From: Sphingopyxis sp. CCNWLW2
Lineage (GTDB): Bacteria > Pseudomonadota > Alphaproteobacteria > Sphingomonadales > Sphingomonadaceae
DNA: 64,000 nucleotides
Direction: 5' to 3'
Assembly: GCF_037095755.1 (NCBI RefSeq)
Contig: NZ_JBAWKJ010000001.1
Location: 685,001-749,000, forward strand
Shown here: piece by piece, positions 17,775 to 27,288 of the stretch
Layout: every line of letters starts with the position of its first letter
Numbering within the stretch: position 1 is the first letter of the stretch
Made by a program: the position numbers and the translations under genes
Notes under the pieces: generated by a model
What the model was told of the DNA's origin: nothing
Databases searched by the model: none
The model's input: only the letters and a program-made list of their open reading frames with translations

Positions 17775-20474
17775 ATGAAATATTCGACTCGCCATTTGCT
17801 TGTTGCCGCCGTCTCGTCGCTCAGCCTTGCCGCCTGCGCTGCGCAGCCGGGGATCGAATCCCCGGCACCCGTCGCCGCGACGCCCGCGCTCACCGGTGCG
17901 CCGCTCGATTCGGGCGTGCCGAGCCAGCTGCCGCGGATCGCGCGGCCGGTGCATTATGACATCAGCATTGCCCCCGACGCCAAGGCGCTGACCTTTACCG
18001 GCGAGGCGGGGATCGACCTTGAACTCTATGAGCCTTCGGCAACGCTGACGCTGAACGCGCTCGACCTCAGCTTCGCGAGCGCGAGCCTGACCGGCGCCGA
18101 CGGCAAAGCGATTCCGCTGACCGTCGCGATCGACGCCGCCACGCAGACCGCGAGCTTCACCGCCCCCGGTCCGCTCGCACCCGGCAAATATCGTCTGGCC
18201 ACCCGCTACACCGGGGCGATCAACACGCAGGCGAACGGGCTTTTCGCGCTCGACTATCCCGACAAGGTCACCGGTAATGAGGTGCGCGGGCTGTTCACCC
18301 AGTTCGAGGCGCCCGACGCGCGGCGCTTCGTCCCGAGCTTCGACGAGCCAAGCTACAAGGCGACCTTCACCCTCGCGGCGACCGTTCCCGCGGGCGATCT
18401 CGCGGTGAGCAACATGCCCGTGGCGAGCGAAACCCCCGTCGCGGGCGGCAAGAAGAAGGTGAGTTTCCAGATCTCGCCCAAAATGTCGTCCTATCTCCTC
18501 TTCTTCGCGACGGGCGATTTCGAGCGGATCGCGGCGAAGAGCGAAAGCGGCGCCGAGGTCGGCATCGTATCGCCCAAGGGATCGGGCGAGCAGGCGCGCT
18601 TCGCGCTCGACAGCCTCGGCCCCCTGCTCGGCTATTTCAGCGACTATTTCGGCCAGCCCTACCCGCTGCCCAAGCTCGACAATGTCGCAGGGCCCGGCCA
18701 GTCGCAATTCTTCGGCGCGATGGAAAATTGGGGCGCGATCTTCACCTTCGAACGCATCCTGCTCGACGATCCGAAGATCACCAGCGATGCGACGCGCCAG
18801 CAAATCTACTCGACGCAGGCGCACGAGGTCGCGCACCAATGGTTCGGCGATCTCGTCACGATGGCGTGGTGGGACGACCTCTGGCTCAACGAAGGCTTCG
18901 CGAGCTGGATCGAAACCAAGGCGAGCGACCATTTCCACCCCGACTGGCAGCCTTTGCTCGACCGCGTCGACGGCCGCGAACGCGCGATGGGGCTCGACGC
19001 CTTTGCGACGACGCACCCGATCGTCCAGACGATCCGCACCGTCGAGGATACCAATCAGGCGTTCGACGCGATCACCTACCAGAAGGGCGAGGCGGTGATC
19101 ACGATGCTCGAAGCCTATGCCGGCGAGGATGTGTGGCGCGGCGGGCTGCAGAGCTACATGGCCAAGCATAAATATGCGAACACCCGCACCGACGATCTAT
19201 GGAACGCGGTCGAGGCGGCGGGCGCGAAGGGGCTGACCGCGATCGCCCATGATTTCACGAACCAGCCGGGAATCCCGCTGCTCCGCGTCGGCGCCGTGAC
19301 CTGCGCGGGCGGCAACACGACCGTCGCGCTGACGCAGGGCGAATTTTCGCGCGATCGCAAGCAGAGTATCGATGCCACAGGCCGCCGCTGGCAGGTGCCC
19401 GTGCTCGCGCGCGCCGGCAAAGGCGCGGTAGCGCGGCAGGTGATCGCGGGCGGCGCCGGCACGCTGGCGCTGCCCGGCTGCGGCGCAGTGCTGCTCAACG
19501 CCGGCCAGGCGGGCTATTATCGCACCCTCTATTCGCCCGCAGCGCTCGCCGCACTCCGCGGTGATTTCGCAAAGCTGGCCCCGATCGACCAGCTTGGGCT
19601 GCTCGGCGACAATTTCGCGCTCGCTTATGCCGGTTACCAGCCGATGGGCGCCGCGCTCGACATGCTCTCCGCTGCGCCGCTGAATGCGAACCAGAAGCTT
19701 CTCGGCGATGTCGCGGGGCGTTATGCGGCGCTTTACGACATGTTCAACGACCAGGCGGCAGTACAGAAACAGATCGCCGCGCGCGGCACCGCTGCGCTCG
19801 GCCCGGCGATGCAGCGGCTCGGCTTCGACGCGCGCGCGGGCGAGCCCGCGCTCGACAGCATCCTCCGCTCCGATCTGCTCAAGGCGCTCGGGACGCTCGG
19901 CGATGCGAAACTGCTCGCCGAGGCACGGCGGCGCTTCGCGCTGCTCGACCGCAATCCCGCTGCGCTCGACGGCCCGCTAAAGTCGCGCTGGCTCGGCATC
20001 GTCGCGGCGAATGCGAGCGACGCCGAATGGACCAGGCTACGGACGATGGCCAAGGCATCGAAATCGGCGGTCGAGCGGATCGCCTTCTATACGCTGCTCG
20101 GATCGGCGAAGGACGACGTCCTTGCCAAGCGCGCGCTCGCCCTCGCGCTCACCGACGAGCCGGGCAAGACAGTCAGCGCCGGGATCATCGATGCGGTTGC
20201 GCGGGGCCATCCCGAGCTGGCGGTCGATTTCGCGCAGGCGAATCAGGCCGCGGTCGACCGGCTGATCGATGCCTCGGCGCGCGCACGGTTCCTCGCGGGA
20301 CTGGCGGCTTCGTCGAACGATCCCGCGATGATCGCGAAGCTCGAGCGGATCGCCGCGCCGCTACCCGCCGACGTGCGCAAGCCCTATGACAAGACGCTGG
20401 CGAGCCTGAAGGAGCGCAGCGTCAGCCGCCCACGCATCAAAGGAGAAATCGCCGCATGGCTGAAGGCGAAATAG
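17775..20474 (+). CDS. M1 family zinc aminopeptidase, lipoprotein
   Basis: This 899-residue protein begins with a lipoprotein signal whose lipobox LAAC puts the modified Cys at residue 21. The exopeptidase motif GAMEN is at 314-318 and the zinc site HEVAH at 350-354 with the third ligand Glu at 373, exactly 18 residues later. The C-terminal 380 residues are the ERAP1-like helical domain. It should remove N-terminal residues from peptides in the periplasm, tethered to a membrane. Gene length and motifs are intact. It is the only gene on this strand here, facing the globin gene, with a GC-rich hairpin between the stops. Confidence 0.94.
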   Translation: MKYSTRHLLVAAVSSLSLAACAAQPGIESPAPVAATPALTGAPLDSGVPSQLPRIARPVHYDISIAPDAKALTFTGEAGIDLELYEPSATLTLNALDLSFASASLTGADGKAIPLTVAIDAATQTASFTAPGPLAPGKYRLATRYTGAINTQANGLFALDYPDKVTGNEVRGLFTQFEAPDARRFVPSFDEPSYKATFTLAATVPAGDLAVSNMPVASETPVAGGKKKVSFQISPKMSSYLLFFATGDFERIAAKSESGAEVGIVSPKGSGEQARFALDSLGPLLGYFSDYFGQPYPLPKLDNVAGPGQSQFFGAMENWGAIFTFERILLDDPKITSDATRQQIYSTQAHEVAHQWFGDLVTMAWWDDLWLNEGFASWIETKASDHFHPDWQPLLDRVDGRERAMGLDAFATTHPIVQTIRTVEDTNQAFDAITYQKGEAVITMLEAYAGEDVWRGGLQSYMAKHKYANTRTDDLWNAVEAAGAKGLTAIAHDFTNQPGIPLLRVGAVTCAGGNTTVALTQGEFSRDRKQSIDATGRRWQVPVLARAGKGAVARQVIAGGAGTLALPGCGAVLLNAGQAGYYRTLYSPAALAALRGDFAKLAPIDQLGLLGDNFALAYAGYQPMGAALDMLSAAPLNANQKLLGDVAGRYAALYDMFNDQAAVQKQIAARGTAALGPAMQRLGFDARAGEPALDSILRSDLLKALGTLGDAKLLAEARRRFALLDRNPAALDGPLKSRWLGIVAANASDAEWTRLRTMAKASKSAVERIAFYTLLGSAKDDVLAKRALALALTDEPGKTVSAGIIDAVARGHPELAVDFAQANQAAVDRLIDASARARFLAGLAASSNDPAMIAKLERIAAPLPADVRKPYDKTLASLKERSVSRPRIKGEIAAWLKAK

Positions 20475-20481
20475 CGGAAAG

Positions 20482-20511
20482 GCCGCAGCCGGTCAGTCGG
20501 CCGGCTGCGGC
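20482..20511. terminator. GC-rich hairpin between convergent genes
   Basis: GCCGCAGCCGG (20482-20492) and CCGGCTGCGGC (20501-20511) make a perfect 11-bp stem. The loop holds the stop codon of the globin gene, so the right arm encodes its last residues. There is no good U-tract in either direction; it is the only terminator candidate for the two convergent transcripts. Confidence 0.45.
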
Positions 20512-20945
20512 GTTCCGACCGGCATCGCGCTTTCCCATTCGGCGCGCGCGCGCCGGATCATCGCCTTGAGCGCTTCGGCATGGCGCTGCCACGCGGTCGC
20601 CGCCTCAGTGCCCCATGCCCCGCCAGCAGCTGCGCCCAGTTCGGCGACCGTCATGTCGATGAAGGCGTCATATTCGGCGATCGGCAGCGGCCCATAGGCG
20701 CGGTGGGTGAAGACAAGCTCGGCGACGAGCGGCCACACCCAGCGTTCGCCCTTCGCCAGCCCGAACATCATCTGCAGCGTCTCGTCGGTCATCCGCCGCG
20801 ACGAGGCATCGACGACCATGAAGCTCGCGCGGCGCTCGGGGAAGGCGGCGAAAAAGCGGTCGAACAGCGCGTGGCGGATGTCGATGCCGGCGTCGGCGAC
20901 GGCCGTCAGGCTCGCCTCCATCAGCATCGCATCGGCTTCGCTCAC
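20493..20945 (-). CDS. Single-domain globin-like protein
   Basis: This 150-residue protein has a globin-like pattern: an early helix ending in the CD-type segment [12 protein letters not shown] (31-42), then [21 protein letters not shown] with the likely proximal haem His at residue 81 (F8) and the GH/H-helix motif [19 protein letters not shown], which matches the (G)xxW(T)xxxxxAW of flavohaemoglobin-type globins. It could bind haem and handle O2 or NO; no reductase domain is fused. The start is GTG at 20943-20945 and shares four bases (GTGA) with the stop of the HerA-like ATPase gene upstream, so translation is probably coupled. Haem binding is inferred from motif only. Confidence 0.7.
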   Translation of the reverse strand: MSEADAMLMEASLTAVADAGIDIRHALFDRFFAAFPERRASFMVVDASSRRMTDETLQMMFGLAKGERWVWPLVAELVFTHRAYGPLPIAEYDAFIDMTVAELGAAAGGAWGTEAATAWQRHAEALKAMIRRARAEWESAMPVGTPQPAD

Positions 20946-22537
20946 TTGAACAGGCTGCCCAATATCCCGCGCATCAGCTGGCCGCCGAACTTGCCCGCAA
21001 CCTGCCGCCCGAGGCTGGTCGCCGCCGAGCGCGCCGCCGACTGGACCATTTTTTCGGTCATCGACGGCTTGGCGGCTTCGCGCGCTGCGGCCTTTTCGAG
21101 ACGCAGCCGCTCGCGCTCCTCGGCGGCCTTGCGCTTCGCCTCTTCCTTCGCGGCGATCGCGGCCTGCTTGTCGGCCTCGACCTGCGCCTTCGCCTCGATC
21201 GCGGCCGCCTGCGCCTGCTCGGCCTTGACGGCGAGCAGTTCCTCGGCGCTCTCGCGGTCGACCGCGGTGTCATATTTGCCCTCGACGGGCGAGATCGACT
21301 TGATGATCGCGCGCTCCTTGGCGTCGAGCGGCCCCGCGCGCGAGCAGGGCGGCTTGATCAAGGTGCGTTCGACCGGCGACGGCGCGCCGTCGGCCATGAG
21401 CAGCGACACCAGCGCCTCGCCGACCTTCAGCTCGGTGATCTCGCGCGCAACATCGACCTTGGGATTGGGGCGGAAGGTTTCGGCCGCCGCTTTCACCGCT
21501 TTCTGGTCGCGCGGAGTGAAGGCACGCAGCGCGTGCTGGACACGGTTGCCAAGCTGGCCCGCGACATCCTCGGGAATGTCGATCGGGTTCTGCGTGACGA
21601 AATAGACGCCAACGCCCTTCGAGCGGATCAGGCGCACGACCTGCTCGATCTTTTCGGCGAGCGCGGGCGGCGCGTCATCGAACAGCAGATGCGCCTCGTC
21701 GAAGAAGAAGACGAGCTTCGGCTTGTCGGGGTCGCCGACCTCGGGAAGCGTCTCGAACATCTCGCTAAGCATCCAGAGGAGGAAGGTTGCGTAGAGCTTG
21801 GGGCTCGCCATCAGCTTGTCGGCGGCGAGGATGTTCACATAACCGCGCCCATTTTCATCGGTGCGGATCATGTCGTGGATGTCGAGTGCGGGCTCGCCAA
21901 AGAAATTGGCGCCGCCCTGGCTTTCGAGCGTGAGCAATTGGCGCTGGATCGTGCCGACGGTCGCCTTCGACACATTGCCATATTTGGTCGTAAGCTCATC
22001 GGCATTCTCGGCGCACCACGACAGCATCGCCTGCAAATCGCCGAGGTCGAGCAGCAGCAGATTCTGTTCGTCGGCGACGCGGAACGCGATCGCGAGCACG
22101 CCCTCCTGCACCTCGTTGAGCCCCATCAGCCGCGCGAGCAGCAGCGGGCCCATTTCGGAAATCGTCGTGCGCACAGGGTGGCCCTGTTCGCCGAACAGGT
22201 CCCAGAACATCACCGGATTGTCGCGGTACGCCCATTCGCTGTCGCCGATCTCGGCGGCGCGCGCGGCGAAAATCTCGTGCATTTTCGACGTCGGGCTACC
22301 CGCCATCGCCATGCCGGCGAGGTCGCCCTTCACATCGGCGACAAACACCGGAACGCCGACCGCCGAAAAGCCCTCGGCAAGCCCCTGCAAGGTCACCGTC
22401 TTGCCGGTGCCCGTCGCACCCGCGATCAACCCGTGGCGGTTCGCACGTTTCAGCACGAGCGACTGGCGCGGGCCATCGGGCGCGCCGCCCCCGCCAAGGC
22501 CGATATAGATTTCGCTTGCCGTGCTGCCGTCGCTCAC
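20942..22537 (-). CDS. HerA-like (DUF853) P-loop ATPase
   Basis: The 531-residue protein starts at a GTG (22535-22537) behind GGAGGA; the frame is open far upstream but unrelated. Walker A is GATGTGKT (about residues 37-44) and Walker B is [12 protein letters not shown], both in the context typical of DUF853/HerA-type ring ATPases of the FtsK-HerA superfamily. The C-terminal 110 residues are an Ala/Lys/Glu-rich coiled coil ([20 protein letters not shown] region) and a Gly-rich tail. Such proteins are abundant in proteobacteria but of unproved function, probably moving a polymer. Here it is coupled to the globin gene by a 4-base overlap. Confidence 0.88.
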   Translation of the reverse strand: MSDGSTASEIYIGLGGGGAPDGPRQSLVLKRANRHGLIAGATGTGKTVTLQGLAEGFSAVGVPVFVADVKGDLAGMAMAGSPTSKMHEIFAARAAEIGDSEWAYRDNPVMFWDLFGEQGHPVRTTISEMGPLLLARLMGLNEVQEGVLAIAFRVADEQNLLLLDLGDLQAMLSWCAENADELTTKYGNVSKATVGTIQRQLLTLESQGGANFFGEPALDIHDMIRTDENGRGYVNILAADKLMASPKLYATFLLWMLSEMFETLPEVGDPDKPKLVFFFDEAHLLFDDAPPALAEKIEQVVRLIRSKGVGVYFVTQNPIDIPEDVAGQLGNRVQHALRAFTPRDQKAVKAAAETFRPNPKVDVAREITELKVGEALVSLLMADGAPSPVERTLIKPPCSRAGPLDAKERAIIKSISPVEGKYDTAVDRESAEELLAVKAEQAQAAAIEAKAQVEADKQAAIAAKEEAKRKAAEERERLRLEKAAAREAAKPSMTEKMVQSAARSAATSLGRQVAGKFGGQLMRGILGSLFK

Positions 22538-22643
22538 CCGCTGTCCTCCATTGATACGTCGGGAGGAGGTTAGAGCGGCGGGGCAGGTCAGGCAATCGGC
22601 AAACCCCCCTCCGCCACCGATCGCCCACCGATCGCCATAGCGG

Positions 22644-23021
22644 CTAGGGTCTTGCCCCCGCCGCCAGCGCAATCGCGTCGATCTCGATGCGAAAGCCGAA
22701 ATGCAGTGGCCCCGAGGGCACCACGGTCCGTGCCGGACGCGCGACACCAAAAAAACGGCCATAGACCGCATCGAGTTCGCCCCAATCGTCGATGTCGGCG
22801 AGATAGACCGTCGTCTTGACCACCTGCTCCAGGCCGGCACCTGCATCTGCAAGCACGGCTTTCAGGTTGCAGAGCGCCTGCTCGGCTTGCGACGCGAAGG
22901 GGGCGGCCGCCAGCGACGTGTCGCGCCCGGGCAGCAGCGGGAGCTGCCCCGACACGAAAATGAAACCATTGCCGACAACGAAGGGCGAATAATGCGGTCC
23001 GCCAGCCTTTTGTGATTCCAT
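22644..23021 (-). CDS. RidA family protein
   Basis: This 125-residue protein has the YjgF/YER057c/UK114 fold: [15 protein letters not shown] near the start, [47 protein letters not shown] in the middle and the [11 protein letters not shown] segment with the conserved Arg. Members deaminate reactive enamine/imine intermediates such as 2-aminoacrylate. The C-terminal motif [14 protein letters not shown] departs slightly from the canonical GALVEIEAIA, so it may be one of the Rid subfamilies rather than RidA itself. It lies between the VOC gene and the HerA-like gene on the same strand, about 100 bases from the latter. Confidence 0.88.
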   Translation of the reverse strand: MESQKAGGPHYSPFVVGNGFIFVSGQLPLLPGRDTSLAAAPFASQAEQALCNLKAVLADAGAGLEQVVKTTVYLADIDDWGELDAVYGRFFGVARPARTVVPSGPLHFGFRIEIDAIALAAGARP

Positions 23022-23078
23022 CCACCACTCTCCAAACAGGATGCGGCGCGCAATATCACGGCTGGCGTCCGTCGCCCA

Positions 23079-23450
23079 TCACCCCATGATGAAGGCGTTG
23101 AGCTTGTTGCCGTCGGGATCGCGGAAATATCCGGCGTAAAATCCCTCGCCGCGCGGTCCCGGCGGGCCTTCGCACGTTCCGCCGTTGGCGAGCGCGATGT
23201 CATAGAGGCGGTGGACCTGGTCCTGGTCCTTCGCCTGCAGCGCGACCATCACGCCGTTGCCGACGGTCGCTTCATTGCCGTCGAACGGCTTGGTCAGGCC
23301 GATGCCCGCGCCGCCGCCCGGCTTGCCCCACGCGATGAACGTTTCATATTCCATCATCCGCGGCGTTTCGAGTTCGGCGGCAATCGCGTCATAGAAGGCC
23401 GCTGCCTTCGCCATATCCTTCGTTCCCAGCGTCACATAGCCAATCATCAT
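23079..23450 (-). CDS. VOC (glyoxalase-fold) family protein
   Basis: This 123-residue protein has the paired beta-alpha-beta-beta-beta layout of the vicinal oxygen chelate fold: MIGYVTLGTKDMAKAAAFYDAI at the start and GFYAGYFRDPDGNKLNAF at the end, where RDPDGN(K) is the family's most conserved turn. It may be a small lyase, a dioxygenase relative or a resistance-type binding protein; the metal ligands cannot all be assigned, so no reaction is given. Two consecutive ATGs (23450, 23447) follow a GGGAGAAAG ribosome site. Confidence 0.85.
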   Translation of the reverse strand: MMIGYVTLGTKDMAKAAAFYDAIAAELETPRMMEYETFIAWGKPGGGAGIGLTKPFDGNEATVGNGVMVALQAKDQDQVHRLYDIALANGGTCEGPPGPRGEGFYAGYFRDPDGNKLNAFIMG

Positions 23451-23507
23451 CTTTCTCCCGACTCGTTATTATGAGAACATAATATGAACGAAAGGCGCGG
23501 CGCGCAA

Positions 23508-23542
23508 ACAAAAAGGGCGCCGGACCCGAAGGTGCGGCGCCC
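23508..23542 (-). terminator. Intrinsic terminator after the HtrA-type protease gene
   Basis: On the minus strand CGGCGCCC pairs with GGGCGCCG (arms at 23535-23542 and 23515-23522) and is followed by a T-rich run (TTTTTGTTTG, complement of 23505-23514). It lies 26 bases after the protease stop codon. Confidence 0.75.
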
Positions 23543-23567
23543 CGATTGATAGCTGCGAAGCCGAAGC

Positions 23568-25061
23568 CTATTTCACGCGAATCGCGATAAAGGCCGACGG
23601 CTGGCCGCGGCGCTGGATTTCGAGCAGCACCGCATCGCGGCCCGCCTTCTTCGCATCGGCGATGGTCTTGGCGAGCGCCTCGCTCGTCGTCACCGGGGTG
23701 CGGTTCGCACTCAGGATCACGTCGCCGCGGCGCAGGCCCTTGCGGCCCGCGTCGCTGTTCGCCGATGCGGCGCCGATCACCAGACCCTTGGTTCCGGCAT
23801 CGACACCCACCGCGCGCGCGATATCGGGGGTCACCACCTGCACCGACAGGCCGAGCTCGTCCTGGATCGCCTTGTCGGCCGCACCCGTCGGATCCTCGGG
23901 CTCTGCCTGCTCGGCCTCGGGATCGAAATTGGCGCCCGCCAGCTCTTCCTCGGGCGGACGCGTGCCGACCAGGACATTGAGCGTCATCGCCTTGCCGTCG
24001 CGGATGATCTCCAGCGGGATGCGCGTGCCCGGCTTGGTGTTCGAGACGATGTACGACAGCGTCTGCTGCGGCGTGACGTCCTTGCCGTTGACCTTGGTCA
24101 CCACGTCGCCGCGCTTCAGCCCGGCCTTTTCGCCCGCCTGCGCGGGTTCAACGCGCTGGATGAACTCGCCGCGATCCTTGGGCAGGCCGAGCGCCGCGGC
24201 CAGATCCTCGTCGACCGGCGCGATGCCGATGCCGAGATAGCCGCGCTGGACCTTCTCGCCCGCGCGCAGCGCGTTGATCACCGGGATCGCCGCATCGGCG
24301 GGGATCGCGAAATTGACGCCGATGTTCGCGCCGACGGGCGAGATCAGCATGTTGTTGATGCCGACGACATTGCCCTGGAGGTCGAACAGCGGGCCGCCCG
24401 AGTTGCCGCGGTTGATCGCGGTATCGGTCTGGATATAGCGGTCATAGGCACCGCCCTGCCCGATGTTGCGCTGGACCGCCGAGATGATGCCCGCGGTCAC
24501 CGTCGAACCGAGCCCGAGCGGGTTGCCGATCGCGACGACCCAGTCGCCGACGCGCGCGGTGCCGCCGTCGGCGAACTTCACGAACGGCAGGCCGGTCGCG
24601 TCGATCTTGAGCAGCGCGAGGTCGGACGCGGCATCGCGGCCGACGATCGTCGCGCGATATTCCTTCTGGTTGGTCAGCGTCACCGTCACCTGGTTCACCG
24701 CCTCGCCGCGCGGACCGCCCGAGATGACGTGGTTATTCGTGACGATATAGCCGTCGGCCGAAATCAGGAAGCCCGAGCCGCCGCCCTGCTGTTCCTGCGT
24801 GATCGGCTCACGCGTCCCGGCGAAGGGGTTCAGCCGGACGCCGAGCGTGACTTCCTGCTTGGTCGAGATGTTGACGACCGCGGGCTGCAGCTGCTCGACC
24901 AGGTCGGCGAAGCTTTCGGGTGCACCCGAACGCGGAACGACCTTGGCGATTTCGCTCTTCTCATTCTGCGCGACCTGCGCGCCGACGGGGGACTGGGTGA
25001 CCAGCGCCAGCGCGGTGCCACCCGCCAGCAAGGCCGAAGTGATGCCATAAACATAACGCAC
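23568..25061 (-). CDS. degP: Do/HtrA family periplasmic serine protease
   Basis: This 497-residue chaperone-protease has a signal segment (to about residue 28), a trypsin-like domain with catalytic His 111 (VTNNHV), Asp 147 (DAASDLALL) and Ser 221 (NRGNSGGPLF), and two PDZ domains (about 290-370 and 405-490). It degrades or refolds damaged proteins in the periplasm. All catalytic residues are intact. The paralogue class (DegP, DegQ or MucD) cannot be settled by eye. An EcfG-like promoter motif upstream suggests control by the general stress sigma factor, and HflKC genes follow upstream in the genome on the same strand, grouping membrane quality-control functions. Confidence 0.95.
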   Translation of the reverse strand: MRYVYGITSALLAGGTALALVTQSPVGAQVAQNEKSEIAKVVPRSGAPESFADLVEQLQPAVVNISTKQEVTLGVRLNPFAGTREPITQEQQGGGSGFLISADGYIVTNNHVISGGPRGEAVNQVTVTLTNQKEYRATIVGRDAASDLALLKIDATGLPFVKFADGGTARVGDWVVAIGNPLGLGSTVTAGIISAVQRNIGQGGAYDRYIQTDTAINRGNSGGPLFDLQGNVVGINNMLISPVGANIGVNFAIPADAAIPVINALRAGEKVQRGYLGIGIAPVDEDLAAALGLPKDRGEFIQRVEPAQAGEKAGLKRGDVVTKVNGKDVTPQQTLSYIVSNTKPGTRIPLEIIRDGKAMTLNVLVGTRPPEEELAGANFDPEAEQAEPEDPTGAADKAIQDELGLSVQVVTPDIARAVGVDAGTKGLVIGAASANSDAGRKGLRRGDVILSANRTPVTTSEALAKTIADAKKAGRDAVLLEIQRRGQPSAFIAIRVK

Positions 25062-25140
25062 GATCGTAAATCCTCTTCTTACGAAAAACTCTCAGACCCC
25101 GGCCGCGGCTATCTGCGTCGCGGAGGCTGAACGCCATTTG

Positions 25141-25165
25141 AACATGAACAAGCGCTGCAAGTTCC
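25141..25165 (-). promoter_or_regulatory. EcfG-type promoter of the HtrA protease gene
   Basis: On the minus strand GGAAC (25161-25165) and GTT (25141-25143) are separated by 17 bases, one mismatch (TGTT for CGTT with 16 bases) from the alphaproteobacterial EcfG consensus. The predicted transcript starts near 25133, leaving a leader of about 70 bases before the ATG at 25061. Confidence 0.55.
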
Positions 25166-25188
25166 GTTCAACCGGCAGACGGCCCGCA

Positions 25189-26043
25189 TCAACCGCCGCT
25201 GAACCGTTTCAGATATTCATTGTCGGGCGACATGATGATCGACGTCCCGCCCGTGTTGTTTTCACCCAGGAAGGTCTGCCGATAGCTCTGCATCGCGCGG
25301 TAGAAATCGTAAAACTCCGGGTCCTTGCCAAAGCTGGCGGCATAGATACGCGCCGCTTCACCATCGGCGCTGCCGCGGATGATCTGCGCTTCCTTCTGCC
25401 CTTCGGCGCGGATCGAGATCGCTTCCTGCTGGCGCGCGGTGCGCATGCGATTATACGCCGCCTCGAGCGTCGCGCCTTCGGGAAGGTCGGCGCGCTTGAT
25501 CCGGACGTCGATGATCTCGGCGCCATATTTATTCGCCTCGCGGTTCAGCGCGACCTGGATATTGTCCATCACCGCGCCGCGTTCGGCCGAAAGCAAGGTC
25601 GCAAAGGTCCGCTTGCCGAGTTCGTTGCGCAGCGACGAGCCGAGGATGGTCGCAAGCTGCGCCTGCAACTTATCCTCGGTCCGGATCGCGGTGTACATGC
25701 GCACCGGGTTGGTGATGCGGAAGCGCGCGAAGGCGTCGACCTGCAGCCGCTGCTGGTCGGTCGAGAGCACCTGCTGACGCTCCATGTTCACGCCGAGGAT
25801 GCGCTTGTCGATATATTCGATGCCGTCCGTGAACGGCACGCGCAGGACAAGCCCCGCGCCCGAACGCCCGAATTCCTCGTTCGGCTTATAGCGGTTCACC
25901 GTGCGCTCGATCTCGCCGAAGCGCAGGATCAGCGCCTGCTTGTCCTCGGGCACGATCGCGAGCGACTGCGACAGGATGACGAGCACAACAACGACGCCAA
26001 ACAGCAGCCGCATCGGGTTCTGGAACAGCGAATTGAACATCAT
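25189..26043 (-). CDS. hflC: HflC, SPFH-domain membrane protein
   Basis: This 284-residue protein has an N-terminal signal anchor (LLFGVVVVLVILSQSLAIV) followed by an SPFH/band 7 domain in the periplasm (ALILRFGEIERTVNRYKPN to about residue 190) and a helical tail with EGQKEAQIIRGSADGEAARIYAASFGKDPEFYDFYRAMQSY, the HflC signature. With HflK it forms the large cage around FtsH that limits access of membrane substrates. Two tandem ATGs (26043, 26040) are possible; the first overlaps the hflK stop by four bases (ATGA), which couples translation. Confidence 0.94.
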   Translation of the reverse strand: MMFNSLFQNPMRLLFGVVVVLVILSQSLAIVPEDKQALILRFGEIERTVNRYKPNEEFGRSGAGLVLRVPFTDGIEYIDKRILGVNMERQQVLSTDQQRLQVDAFARFRITNPVRMYTAIRTEDKLQAQLATILGSSLRNELGKRTFATLLSAERGAVMDNIQVALNREANKYGAEIIDVRIKRADLPEGATLEAAYNRMRTARQQEAISIRAEGQKEAQIIRGSADGEAARIYAASFGKDPEFYDFYRAMQSYRQTFLGENNTGGTSIIMSPDNEYLKRFSGG

Positions 26044-27119
26044 TCGCCTCCCTTCGTGGTGGCTTCGGGCGCCTTGAGCCGCTTCTGCACCTCGTTGAGC
26101 GGCAGATAGGGGGTCACCCCGCGCGCTTCGACAATCGTCTTGTCGACGTTCGACAACACCGTCTCCATCGTTTCATAATAGAGGCGCTGGCGGGTCACCG
26201 CCGGTGCCAGCTTATACTGCTCGTAAATCTTGTCGAACGCCGCGGTATCGCCGCGCGCACGTTCGAGCACCTGCTGCTGGTACGCGCGCGCCAGGTTGAT
26301 CGCCGATTCGCGCTCCTGGCGCGACGCGGTGACTTCCTTGAACGCCTCGTCGACCTGGTTCGGCGGATCGGCCTGGCGGATCGCGATGCCCTGGATCATC
26401 ACGCCCGCGCGATATTGGTTGAGCAATTCCTGCATGCGCTGCTGGACCTGCGCCTCGATCTCGACGCGGCCGGGGCCGATCGCCTGGACGAGGTCGAAGT
26501 TCGCGACCGTCGCGCGCATCGCGCTTTCGGCGACTTCGCGGATCGTGCCTTCGGGATCGGCGAGCTGGAAGAAGAAAAGCTCGGGATCGCGCACCGACCA
26601 GCGGACCTCATAGGCGAGGTCGACGATGCTCTGGTCGCGCGTCAGCACGAAATTCTCGTCGGTCGCGTTCGGCGAGCCGACCGCCATCGTGCGGATCGCG
26701 CGGACGTCTTCGAGCCGGATGCGCTCGACCGGCGCCGGCCAGGTGAGTTTCACGCCGGGCCCGACAGTGCGCGAATAGCTGCCGAGGCGCGTGACGACGC
26801 CTTCCTTTTCGGGCGGCACGATGTGGAAGGAGGAGAAAAGCACCCACGCGGCGACGAGCGCGAGCACCACCCATTTCCAGAGCTTCGCCGAATCGCCGAA
26901 ATTGAACTGGCTGCCGCCGCCCGAGCCGCCGCCGCCGAAACCGCCGCGCCCCTTGCGCAGCAATTCGTCGAGCGCCGAGGGGCCGCGCGGCTTTTGCGCG
27001 CGCCGCTGGTCGGTGGGATCGGGGGTAACCCACGGATTGCGCGGACCGGGCTTTTTGCCGTCGCCCTTTCCGTCGTCATCCCCCTTGCCCGGCCCACTGC
27101 CCCACGGACTGTTGGCCAT
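26040..27119 (-). CDS. hflK: HflK, SPFH-domain membrane protein
   Basis: The protein has a Gly/Asp/Lys-rich cytoplasmic N terminus, a Gly/Phe/Ser-rich linker (GRGGFGGGGSGGGSQFNFG), a membrane helix (WKWVVLALVAAWVLFSSFHIV) and a band 7 domain ending in the HflK tail motif LYYETMETVLSNVDKTIVEARGVTPYLPLNEV. It partners HflC in the FtsH-associated complex. The start is uncertain: MANSPWGSGPGKG at 27119 resembles known HflK starts (359 residues), but in-frame ATGs at 27173 and 27197 are also possible; none has a strong ribosome site. The frame is open further upstream into the divergent mrp gene and that part is not real. Confidence 0.9.
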   Translation of the reverse strand: MANSPWGSGPGKGDDDGKGDGKKPGPRNPWVTPDPTDQRRAQKPRGPSALDELLRKGRGGFGGGGSGGGSQFNFGDSAKLWKWVVLALVAAWVLFSSFHIVPPEKEGVVTRLGSYSRTVGPGVKLTWPAPVERIRLEDVRAIRTMAVGSPNATDENFVLTRDQSIVDLAYEVRWSVRDPELFFFQLADPEGTIREVAESAMRATVANFDLVQAIGPGRVEIEAQVQQRMQELLNQYRAGVMIQGIAIRQADPPNQVDEAFKEVTASRQERESAINLARAYQQQVLERARGDTAAFDKIYEQYKLAPAVTRQRLYYETMETVLSNVDKTIVEARGVTPYLPLNEVQKRLKAPEATTKGGE

Positions 27120-27288
27120 CTGGCTGATCTGATGGAAAAAATGCCGCAATCCTCTCGGGCTGCGGCGTCCCATGCTGCCGTCAATCTTGTCGTTCATAAG
27201 GCTTTTATAGGGTCGGCGGGCGCGATTAACAGGGGGTGCGCGCGAAAATGGCTGGCAAACCGACCGATCATGCCTATCTGGCGCGGAC

